From contig JAGXAV010000190.1 in assembly GCA_018971455.1 (NCBI GenBank), forward strand, positions 1-5,273: 5,273 nt of DNA. Direction: 5' to 3'. A program made the translations under genes and the position numbers. Under the pieces are notes generated by a model. The model was not told the origin of the DNA, ran no database searches, and saw only the letters and a program-made list of their open reading frames with translations. This DNA is from Rhodospirillales bacterium. GTDB taxonomy: Bacteria; Pseudomonadota; Alphaproteobacteria; Acetobacterales; Acetobacteraceae. This document shows positions 1 to 5,273 of this stretch, one piece after another; positions within the stretch are counted from its first letter, which is position 1; each line of letters opens with the position of its first letter.

Positions 1-553
1 TGGCGCCCGGCGCCAGCCCCCATAATTCGAGCTGCCGGCCCGAGGGCGCGGCCAGCCGCTGGCCCATCGCCGCCGGATAGCTGGCCAGGCGCAGCGCGCC
101 ATTGCTCTGCACCTCGGCGGTCAGCGCCGGCGCGTTGCGGTCGGTCACCAGCACCGTCATCATCCCGGGCGCCCCGCCACGCGGCACATAGACCATGCCG
201 GCGATGGCCGCGGCCGCCAGCGTGGCGCCGATCGCCCAGGCCTGCCACGGCCAGGTGAAGCGCCCGGGCCGGAGCCCCCGGCGGCGCGGCTGGGGTGGGG
301 CGATGCGCGTCTCGATACGGTCCCAGGTGTCGGGCGGCGGCGACTCGGGCTCCGTCAACGCGACGAGCGGCGCCAGAAGCCCCTGCCAGGTCTCGACCTC
401 CTGGCGCCACAGCGGATCGCTCTGCATCGCCAGCGCGACCCGCGCGGCCATGCGCGCATCGAGCGTGCCGAGCACGTATTCGCCGGCCACCGCCTGCCGC
501 CCGGCGGCATCCTCCGGCAGCAAGGCGCGGTCGCGCGGCGAGCCTCCGCTCAT
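1..553 (-). CDS. RskA-like membrane anti-sigma factor (3'-truncated by window edge)
   Basis: The first 184 residues of an anti-sigma factor are visible; the gene runs off the window at base 1. The N-terminal cytoplasmic part contains AGEYVLGTLDARMAARVAL (about 23-41), DPLWRQEVETWQGLLAPL (about 46-63) and PPPDTWDRIETRI (about 72-84), a pattern typical of the COG5343/RskA group. A basic stretch (about 86-99) precedes one transmembrane helix (about 101-123, containing AIGATLAAAAIAGMVYV). The periplasmic part begins near 124 and reaches the RQLELWGLAPGA block, typical of the RskA C-terminal domain. There is no cysteine in the visible part, so this is not a zinc-binding (ZAS/ChrR-type) anti-sigma. 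By family knowledge it should hold the upstream sigma factor at the inner membrane until a signal releases it. The ATG overlaps the sigma stop by 4 nt. The signal, and whether release occurs by proteolysis, are not visible. Confidence 0.88.
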   Translation of the reverse strand, partial: MSGGSPRDRALLPEDAAGRQAVAGEYVLGTLDARMAARVALAMQSDPLWRQEVETWQGLLAPLVALTEPESPPPDTWDRIETRIAPPQPRRRGLRPGRFTWPWQAWAIGATLAAAAIAGMVYVPRGGAPGMMTVLVTDRNAPALTAEVQSNGALRLASYPAAMGQRLAAPSGRQLELWGLAPGA

Positions 554-1089
554 GAGAGGCACTCCCGCAGGCTCAGCAGCCCGCGGCGGATCCAGGACTT
601 CACCGAGCCGAGCGGCTGGGCCAGGCGGGCGGCGATCTCGGGATGGGACAGCCCGTGCACGAAGGCGAGCACGATGCCGTCCCGGTTCTTCGCGTCCAGC
701 CGCTCCAGACAGGCACGCAACCGGGCCCCCTCGTCGGAGGCGATGAGCGTGTCCAGCGCGGTAGCATCCACCGCCGCGTCGCCCAGATTGGGGTCGTCCG
801 AGGGGGTCTCCCGGCCGCGGGTGCGGGCAATGTCGAGCGCCCCGTACCGCACGATCGAGGCCAGCCACACCTCGGCGCTGCCGCGCGCCGCATCGAACTG
901 GCGCGCCCGCTCCCACACCTTGAGGAAGGCATCCTGGAGCACGTCGGCGGCAAGGGTGCGGTCACGCAGGATGGCCATGGCAATTCCGAACAGCCGGGTG
1001 GACTGCCTGAGATAGATCGCCCGCAGCGCCGCCCGATCGCCCTTGGCGACGGCAGCGAGCAGGCTCGCCAGGTCAGCCTCTGCCGGCAT
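550..1089 (-). CDS. ECF-type RNA polymerase sigma factor
   Basis: This sigma-70-family factor of 179 residues has only the two core domains typical of extracytoplasmic-function sigmas. Domain sigma-2 (about 25-92) includes LAADVLQDAFLKVWERA (region 2.2, core polymerase contact) and FDAARGSAEVWLASIVRYGALDIAR (regions 2.3-2.4, -10 recognition and melting). An acidic linker (about 93-120) joins sigma-4 (about 122-175), where LSHPEIAARLAQPLGSVKSWIRRG is the helix-turn-helix for the -35 element. The ATG at 1089-1087 shares one base with the upstream stop (TAATG) and has no Shine-Dalgarno, so translation is probably coupled. A reading frame extending further upstream to 1470 only reads the START-domain gene out of frame. 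The stop overlaps the next gene by 4 nt (ATGA), and that gene encodes an RskA-like anti-sigma, its expected partner. I saw no GGAAC-like -35 element just upstream. The target regulon and exact ECF group cannot be told from this window. Confidence 0.93.
   Translation of the reverse strand: MPAEADLASLLAAVAKGDRAALRAIYLRQSTRLFGIAMAILRDRTLAADVLQDAFLKVWERARQFDAARGSAEVWLASIVRYGALDIARTRGRETPSDDPNLGDAAVDATALDTLIASDEGARLRACLERLDAKNRDGIVLAFVHGLSHPEIAARLAQPLGSVKSWIRRGLLSLRECLS
562..566 (-). promoter_or_regulatory. Probable Shine-Dalgarno for the anti-sigma gene, inside the sigma gene
   Basis: GGGAG on the minus strand, within the last codons of the sigma gene, sits 8 nt before the anti-sigma ATG at 553-551. 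With the ATGA stop/start overlap it supports this start and coupled synthesis of the two partners. Confidence 0.55.
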
Positions 1090-1568
1090 TACGCGCCGAT
1101 GGCCGTGCTGGATGCAGGCGCCGCCGCCGGCACCGGCGGCGGTCCATAGACCTCGCGCGCCCGCTTGAGGAAGGCGTTGACCATGCGCCGCACCGCCTCG
1201 TGGAACACCACGCCGATGGCGCTCTGCAACAGCCGGCTGCGGAACTCGAAATCGACGAAGAAATCGACCTTGCAGCCGCGCGGGTCCGGCGTGAAGGTCC
1301 AGTGGTTGTTGAGGTACCTGAACGGGCCGTTCTCGTAGCGCACGCGCAGCCCGGCCGGCCGGTCGAGCGCCACCCGGCTGGTGAAGCTCTCGCGGAACGG
1401 CCCGAATCCGATAGTCAGGTCGGCGACCAGCTCCTCCGTGGTGCGGGTGCGGATGCGCGCGGCCGCGCACCAGGGCAGGAATTGCGGATAGCGGCCGACA
1501 TCGGCCACCAGATCGAAAAGCTGCTCCGCCCGATACGCCACCACCCGGCTTTCCGCGTGGGTGGGCAT
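1089..1568 (-). CDS. coq10: Coq10/RatA-family START-domain protein
   Basis: This protein of 159 residues belongs to the SRPBCC (START-like) superfamily, subgroup Coq10/RatA. Family members form a hydrophobic pocket; mitochondrial and bacterial Coq10 bind ubiquinone and help its use in respiration. E. coli RatA was reported to block 70S ribosome association, so databases often label such genes as toxins. Seen here: the conserved beginning MPTHAESR, AEQLFDLVADVGRYPQFLPWC (about 14-34), the central beta strands through GPFRYLNNHWTF (about 81-92), VDFFVDFEFRS, and the long C-terminal helix VFHEAVRRMVNAFLKRA (about 121-137). A short Pro/Ala-rich tail (about 143-159) looks disordered. The ATG at 1568 is 1 nt after the lipA stop and matches the family start. 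Its TAA overlaps the sigma gene's ATG by one base (TAATG). No partner antitoxin is visible. The location behind pdhC/lpdA/lipA favours a respiratory or quinone role over a toxin role, by inference. Confidence 0.9.
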   Translation of the reverse strand: MPTHAESRVVAYRAEQLFDLVADVGRYPQFLPWCAAARIRTRTTEELVADLTIGFGPFRESFTSRVALDRPAGLRVRYENGPFRYLNNHWTFTPDPRGCKVDFFVDFEFRSRLLQSAIGVVFHEAVRRMVNAFLKRAREVYGPPPVPAAAPASSTAIGA

Positions 1569-1569
1569 C

Positions 1570-2553
1570 TCAGCCGCCGGCCTGGCGGGCCGCCCGCAGC
1601 CGGGCGAAATCGGCGTCCGCGTGGTAGGAGCTGCGGGTCAGCGGGCTGGCGGAGACCAGCAGGAAGCCCCGCGCGCGCGCCAGCGCGGCATACTCGGCAA
1701 ACGCCTCCGGCGTGACGAACTCGGCCACCGCCGCGTGCTTCACGCTGGGCTGGAGATACTGGCCGAGGGTGAGGAAATCGACCTCGGCGATCCGCAGATC
1801 GTCCATCACCTGAAGGATTTCCGCGCGCTCCTCGCCCAGCCCGACCATCAGCCCGGATTTGGTGAAGATGCCCGGCGCGAGCCGCTTCACCCCGTCGAGC
1901 AGGCGCAGGGACTGGTAGTAGCGCGCGCCCGGCCGGATCGACGGGTAGAGCCGCGGCACGGTTTCCAGATTGTGGTTGAACACATCCGGCCGCGCCTCGG
2001 CGACGATCTCCATGCCGCCCGGCTTGCGCAGAAAATCGGGCGTCAGCACCTCGATGGTGGTGCTCGGTGCGGCGGCGCGGATGGCGCGGATGACGGCGGC
2101 GAAATGCGCCGCCCCGCCATCGGCCAGATCGTCACGGTCGACCGAGGTGATGACGATATGGGCAAGGGCGAGCCGCGCCACCGCGTCCGCCACGCGGGCG
2201 GGCTCGGTGGCGTCGAGCGCCTCCGGCTGGCCGGTGCGCACATTGCAGAAGCTGCATGCCCGCGTGCAGGTGTCGCCCATGATCATCATGGTGGCGTGGC
2301 GCTGCGACCAGCACTCGCCGATATTCGGGCAGCCCGCCTCCTCGCACACCGTCACCAGCCCGTTTTCGCGCATCAGCGCATGGGTCTCGTGATAGATCGG
2401 GTTGGTGGGCGCCTTGACGCGGATCCACGCCGGCTTGCGCTGGATCGGATTGTCCGGCCGGTTCGCCTTCTCGGGATGGCGTGGCCCCGAGCGCTGCGCC
2501 CCGGTGCGGTGGTCGATGAGAACGCGGGTGCTGGACATTGGGTTGGAAGCCAT
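1570..2553 (-). CDS. lipA: Lipoyl synthase (radical SAM)
   Basis: LipA inserts two sulfur atoms into the protein-bound octanoyl group, making the lipoyl cofactor needed by E2. From the ATG at 2553 it has 327 residues. The auxiliary [4Fe-4S] cluster ligands are in [12 protein letters not shown] (Cys70, Cys75, Cys81). The radical-SAM cluster ligands are in CTRACSFC (CxxxCxxC: Cys96, Cys100, Cys103). The C-terminal RSSYHA (about 307-312) holds the serine known in this family to ligate the auxiliary cluster. [30 protein letters not shown] and [11 protein letters not shown] are standard LipA blocks. The start is uncertain: ATG 2553 lies 4 nt after the lpdA TAG, an ATG at 2538 (MSSTRVLID) gives 322 residues, and an ATG at 2589 would overlap lpdA by 32 nt. 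None has a clear Shine-Dalgarno, and conserved similarity begins only around RHPEKANRP, so the function is unaffected. It is followed after 1 nt by the START-domain gene. Confidence 0.97.
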   Translation of the reverse strand: MASNPMSSTRVLIDHRTGAQRSGPRHPEKANRPDNPIQRKPAWIRVKAPTNPIYHETHALMRENGLVTVCEEAGCPNIGECWSQRHATMMIMGDTCTRACSFCNVRTGQPEALDATEPARVADAVARLALAHIVITSVDRDDLADGGAAHFAAVIRAIRAAAPSTTIEVLTPDFLRKPGGMEIVAEARPDVFNHNLETVPRLYPSIRPGARYYQSLRLLDGVKRLAPGIFTKSGLMVGLGEERAEILQVMDDLRIAEVDFLTLGQYLQPSVKHAAVAEFVTPEAFAEYAALARARGFLLVSASPLTRSSYHADADFARLRAARQAGG

Positions 2554-2557
2554 GCGG

Positions 2558-3958
2558 CTAGAAGTGGATGACCCGCCCATAGGCGTCAAGCACCGCCTCG
2601 TGCATCGTCTCCGACACGGTGGGATGCGGGAAGACCGTGTGCATCAGCTCGGCCTCGGTGCTCTCCAGCGTGCGGGCGATGGCGTAGCCCTGGATCATCT
2701 CGGTGACCTCGGCGCCGATCATGTGGGCGCCGAGCAATTCGCCCGTCTTGGCGTCGAACACCGTCTTGACCATGCCTTCCGGCTCGCCCATGGCGATCGC
2801 CTTGCCGTTGCCGATGAAGGGGAACTTGCCGACCCGCACCGTACGCCCCTCGGCCTTGGCGCGCGCCTCGGTGAGCCCGACGGAGGCGACCTGTGGGCGG
2901 CAATAGGTGCAGCCCGGAATATTGCTCCAGTTGATCGGATGCACGTCGGGCACGCCCGCGATCTTCTCGACGCACACCACCCCCTCATGGCTGGCCTTGT
3001 GGGCGAGCCAGGGGGGGCCTGCGAGATCGCCGATGGCGTAGACGCCCGGCTCCCCGGTGCGGCACCATTCGTCGATCACCACATGCGTCCGGTCGACCTT
3101 CACGCCGGTGCCCTCGAGCCCCAGCCCCTCGACATTGCCGACGATGCCGACCGCGGAGATCACCCGATCGACGGTGATCTCCTGGCTCTTGCCGCCGGCC
3201 TCGATGGTGACGGTCACGCTGTCAGCGGCCTTCTTCACGCCCTTCACCGCGGCGGCGGTGATGATCTTCATGCCCTGCTTCTCGAAGGATTTGCGCGCGA
3301 AGGCGGAAATCTCCTCATCCTCCACAGGCAGCACCCGCTCCATCACCTCGACCACGGTGACGGCCGCACCCATGTTCAGGTAGAAGCTGGCGAACTCGAT
3401 GCCGATGGCGCCCGAGCCGATGACCAGCAGGGATTTCGGCATCGCCGCCGGCACCATCGCCTCGCGGTACGACCAGATCAGCTTGCCATCGGCCTCGATG
3501 CCGGGGAGCTGGCGGGCGCGGGCGCCGGTGGCCAGGATGATGTGCGCGGCCTTCAGCGTGGCAACCGGCTTGCCGTCCTTCTCGACTGCGAGCGTGCCCC
3601 GCCCGGCAAGCCTGGCGCTGCCGTCGAACACCGTCACCTTGTTCTTCTTGAGCAGGTGGGCCACCCCGGAGGAGAGCTGCCGGGCGACGCCGCGCGAGCG
3701 CTTGACCACGGCGGCGAGGTCGAAGCGCACATTGTCGGCGGCGAAGCCGTACTCCTTCAGATTGTGCAGAAGATGGTTGATCTCGGCGCTGCGCAGCAGC
3801 GCCTTGGTCGGGATGCAGCCCCAATTGAGGCAGATGCCGCCGAGATTCTCGCGCTCCACCAGCGCGGTCTTCTTGCCGAGCTGGGCTGCGCGAATGGCCG
3901 CGACATAGCCCCCCGGGCCGCCGCCGACGACGATGATGTCGAAACTCTGCTCGGCCAT
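2558..3958 (-). CDS. lpdA: Dihydrolipoyl dehydrogenase (E3)
   Basis: This FAD-dependent disulfide oxidoreductase of 466 residues reoxidises the dihydrolipoyl arm of E2 and passes electrons to NAD+. Domains in order: the FAD-binding Rossmann motif GGGPGG (12-17); the redox disulfide [13 protein letters not shown] with Cys43 and Cys48; the NAD-binding motif GSGAIG (181-186) within [11 protein letters not shown]; the second FAD contact YAIGD (307-311); and the dimerisation domain with the catalytic dyad HPTVSE (His445, Glu450). The length is normal for E3, and there is no fused N-terminal lipoyl domain. The start is set by a good Shine-Dalgarno and the canonical [11 protein letters not shown] beginning. 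It follows the acetyltransferase by 13 nt and precedes lipA by 4 nt. Placement beside pdhC points to the pyruvate complex, but E3 is often shared with 2-oxoglutarate dehydrogenase and the glycine cleavage system. All catalytic residues are present. Confidence 0.97.
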   Translation of the reverse strand: MAEQSFDIIVVGGGPGGYVAAIRAAQLGKKTALVERENLGGICLNWGCIPTKALLRSAEINHLLHNLKEYGFAADNVRFDLAAVVKRSRGVARQLSSGVAHLLKKNKVTVFDGSARLAGRGTLAVEKDGKPVATLKAAHIILATGARARQLPGIEADGKLIWSYREAMVPAAMPKSLLVIGSGAIGIEFASFYLNMGAAVTVVEVMERVLPVEDEEISAFARKSFEKQGMKIITAAAVKGVKKAADSVTVTIEAGGKSQEITVDRVISAVGIVGNVEGLGLEGTGVKVDRTHVVIDEWCRTGEPGVYAIGDLAGPPWLAHKASHEGVVCVEKIAGVPDVHPINWSNIPGCTYCRPQVASVGLTEARAKAEGRTVRVGKFPFIGNGKAIAMGEPEGMVKTVFDAKTGELLGAHMIGAEVTEMIQGYAIARTLESTEAELMHTVFPHPTVSETMHEAVLDAYGRVIHF

Positions 3959-3964
3959 ATCCGG

Positions 3965-3971
3965 CTCCCTT
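3965..3971 (-). promoter_or_regulatory. Shine-Dalgarno for lpdA
   Basis: On the minus strand AAGGGAG lies 6 nt upstream of the ATG at 3958-3956, immediately after the TAG stop of the acetyltransferase gene. It is one of the strongest ribosome-binding sites in the window. It fixes the lpdA start at [10 protein letters not shown] and rules out the longer in-frame ATG at 4075. Confidence 0.8.
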
Positions 3972-4460
3972 CTAAGCGGCCAGCGCCGCCAATGCCGCGC
4001 CTTCCAGGCGCTGCACCGTCCATTCATCCATGCCGACGGCGCCGATCGAGCGGTAGAAGGCGATCGACGGCGCATTCCAGTCCAGCACCGACCAGTTCAT
4101 CCGCGCGCAGCCCTCGACCAGGGCGCGCCGGGCCAGCAGGCGGAAGATCTCCCGGCCGATCCCCCGGCCGCGATGGGCCGGCTCGACGAAGATATCCTCA
4201 AGATACAGGCCGGGCTTGCCGCTGAAGGTGCTGAAATCATAGTACCAGACAGCAAAGCCGATCGGCGCGCCGGCCTGCTCGGCGATCAGCGCCGAAAGCC
4301 GTGGCGGCGTGGCGAACAGGGCGGTGCGGAAATCCGCCTCCGTCGCCACCGCCTCATGCAGCAGCTTCTCGTACTCCGCCAGGCGGCGCACGAAATGCGC
4401 GACGATCCCCTCATCGCCAGGCACCGCATCGCGAAAGACGATCTCGGGCGCGATGCTCAC
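3972..4460 (-). CDS. GNAT-family N-acetyltransferase, spermidine/diamine acetyltransferase-like
   Basis: This is a single-domain GNAT protein of 162 residues if translation starts at the GTG at 4460-4458. It should transfer acetyl from acetyl-CoA to an amine in the cytoplasm. Seen directly: LYLEDIFVEP (about 85-94) leads into the acetyl-CoA pyrophosphate-binding loop RGRGIG (about 97-102). Next come WSVLDWN (about 123-129), FYRSIGA (about 135-141) and MDEWTVQRL near the end. The LED-F-V / RGxGIG / WNxPSIxFY layout resembles the spermidine/spermine (SSAT) and thialysine acetyltransferase branch, but the real acceptor cannot be read from sequence. The GTG start gives the GTGA overlap with pdhC and a normal family length. 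An in-frame ATG at 4511 would add 17 atypical residues (MAGRVQAHRR...) and overlap pdhC by 55 nt, so it is less likely. No convincing Shine-Dalgarno precedes the GTG, consistent with coupling. The gene sits between E2 and E3. Confidence 0.88.
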   Translation of the reverse strand: MSIAPEIVFRDAVPGDEGIVAHFVRRLAEYEKLLHEAVATEADFRTALFATPPRLSALIAEQAGAPIGFAVWYYDFSTFSGKPGLYLEDIFVEPAHRGRGIGREIFRLLARRALVEGCARMNWSVLDWNAPSIAFYRSIGAVGMDEWTVQRLEGAALAALAA

Positions 4461-5273
4461 AGCATCAGGCTCAGCGGATCCTCGACGATGCGCTTGAACT
4501 CGGCCAGCCACTCGGCGCCGAGCGCGCCATCGACGACGCGGTGATCCACGCTGAGCGTGCAGGTCATCACAGTGGCGACCGCCAGCGCGCCGCCCTTGAC
4601 CACCGCCCGCTGCTGCCCCGCGGCCACCGCGAGGATGGCCGATTGCGGCGGATTGATGATGGCGGCGAAGTTCGAAACGCCATACATGCCCATGTTGGAA
4701 ATCGAGAAGCCGCCGCCCTGGAACTCCTCGGGCTTGAGCTTGCCGGCCTTCGCGCGGGCCGCCAGATCCTTCATCTCGTTGCTGATGGCCGCGAGGCCCT
4801 TCTGGTCCGCCTTGCGGATGATCGGCGTGATCAGCCCCTCGGGGATCGACACGGCGACGCTGATGTCGATGTCGTCGTAGAGCGCCAGCGCCTCGTCGGT
4901 CCAGCTTGCGTTCACCCGCGGCACGCGCGCCAGCGTGATCGCCGCGGCCTTGATGACGAGATCGTTGACCGAAAGCTTGAAGGCCGCCGGCCCGTCCTTG
5001 GCGCTCTTGGCGTTCAGCTCGCCGCGCAGCTTGAGCAGCGCATCGAGCTCGATATCCATCGAGACGTAGAAATGCGGAATGCTGGCCTTGGCCTCGCTGA
5101 GCCGGCGGGCGATCACCTTGCGCATGGTGCTGTGCGGCACCAGGCGGTGCGGGGCGGCGAGCACCGGAGCGGCGGCCGGGGCTCGTGCCGCCGGCGGCGC
5201 GACGGCGGCCGCGGGCGCGTGGAACGCTCCGCCCTTGGAGGCCGCTTCCACATCGGCGCGCACGATGCGCCCG
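4457..5273 (-). CDS. pdhC: Dihydrolipoyl acetyltransferase, E2 of pyruvate dehydrogenase (5'-truncated by window edge)
   Basis: This is the C-terminal 271 residues of the E2 subunit, which passes the acetyl group from its lipoyl arm to CoA in the cytoplasmic pyruvate dehydrogenase complex. The visible part opens with GRIVRADVEAA, the end of the peripheral subunit-binding domain that docks E1 or E3. An Ala/Pro-rich flexible linker follows (about residues 18-40), then the full catalytic domain from about residue 45. That domain carries FSISNMGMYGV, the NPPQSAILAV strand, and the catalytic DHRVVDG motif (His codon at 4541-4543). It ends in DPLSLML with TGA at 4459-4457. The lipoyl domain(s) and start codon lie beyond base 5273. 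SNMGMYGV, the absence of 2-oxoglutarate-type signatures, and the lpdA/lipA neighbours favour a pyruvate rather than a 2-oxoglutarate E2. The stop overlaps the next gene's GTG start by 4 nt (GTGA), which suggests translational coupling. Confidence 0.95.
   Translation of the reverse strand, partial: GRIVRADVEAASKGGAFHAPAAAVAPPAARAPAAAPVLAAPHRLVPHSTMRKVIARRLSEAKASIPHFYVSMDIELDALLKLRGELNAKSAKDGPAAFKLSVNDLVIKAAAITLARVPRVNASWTDEALALYDDIDISVAVSIPEGLITPIIRKADQKGLAAISNEMKDLAARAKAGKLKPEEFQGGGFSISNMGMYGVSNFAAIINPPQSAILAVAAGQQRAVVKGGALAVATVMTCTLSVDHRVVDGALGAEWLAEFKRIVEDPLSLML

Noticed and set aside
195..1149. Several plus-strand open frames opposite the sigma and anti-sigma genes
   Set aside because: The products are Arg/Ala/Pro/Ser-rich low-complexity sequences with no motifs, while the minus strand encodes clear sigma-2, sigma-4 and anti-sigma domains.
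550..1470. A 306-codon version of the sigma factor starting at 1470
   Set aside because: The extra N-terminal residues are an out-of-frame reading of the START-domain gene; the sigma-2 domain starts properly after the ATG at 1089.
1089..1568. A toxin-antitoxin module based on the RatA-like protein
   Set aside because: There is no companion antitoxin gene on either side, and the neighbourhood is metabolic.
1561..2571. A 336-codon open frame on the plus strand, antisense to lipA
   Set aside because: It mirrors lipA almost end to end, and its composition is typical of an antisense shadow with no recognisable family motif.
2558..4075. A 505-codon version of LpdA starting at 4075
   Set aside because: The extra 39 residues are Arg-rich out-of-frame sequence from the acetyltransferase gene. 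The strong Shine-Dalgarno and the canonical FAD-binding N-terminus place the start at 3958.
2402..4225. A 607-codon open frame on the plus strand, antisense to lpdA and its neighbours
   Set aside because: It lies opposite lpdA, part of lipA and part of the acetyltransferase gene, all with intact catalytic motifs. Its product is rich in His, Asp, Gly, Ala and Arg with no recognisable domain, the usual antisense shadow in GC-rich DNA.
1..5273. tRNA/rRNA genes, CRISPR arrays, insertion sequences, attachment sites, rho-independent terminators
   Set aside because: The minus strand is coding almost without interruption, with a largest gap of 13 nt. I saw no spaced direct repeats, transposase motifs, or GC-hairpin followed by a T-run. 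This was by eye only, so weak structures could be missed.

Overview
The window is a GC-rich (visibly about two-thirds G+C or higher) segment of an alphaproteobacterial chromosome. Every gene I can support lies on the minus strand, so the biological reading direction runs from base 5273 down to base 1. The alphaproteobacterial assignment rests on gene order (pyruvate dehydrogenase E2, E3, lipoyl synthase, then a Coq10/RatA-type START protein, a familiar alphaproteobacterial arrangement) and on protein signatures such as the [17 protein letters not shown] block near the LipA N-terminus and the MPTHAESR start of the Coq10-like protein. I cannot separate Rhodospirillales from Hyphomicrobiales (Rhizobiales) by eye.

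Layout in transcription order: (1) 5273-4457, the C-terminal part of pdhC, the dihydrolipoyl acetyltransferase (E2) of pyruvate dehydrogenase, cut by the window edge in its E1/E3-binding domain; (2) 4460-3972, a small GNAT acetyltransferase resembling the spermidine/diamine acetyltransferase group, overlapping pdhC by 4 nt; (3) 3958-2558, lpdA, dihydrolipoyl dehydrogenase (E3); (4) 2553-1570, lipA, lipoyl synthase; (5) 1568-1089, a Coq10/RatA-family START-domain protein; (6) 1089-550, an ECF-type sigma factor; (7) 553-1, an RskA-like membrane anti-sigma factor, cut by the other window edge. The junctions are a 4-nt overlap, then gaps of 13, 4 and 1 nt, then overlaps of 1 and 4 nt. There is no non-coding stretch large enough to hold a separate promoter or terminator, so the window reads as one continuous operon segment.

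The first five genes fit together. E2 and E3 are core subunits of the complex that turns pyruvate into acetyl-CoA, LipA makes the lipoyl cofactor that E2 carries, and Coq10-like proteins bind ubiquinone or related lipids and support respiration, which reoxidises the NADH made by E3. The GNAT enzyme uses acetyl-CoA, the product of the complex, but its acceptor is unknown. The least expected part is the ECF sigma/anti-sigma pair fused without any gap to the end of this metabolic operon. That is the best candidate here for a new regulatory link. I saw no RNA gene, mobile element, CRISPR array or extended repeat.
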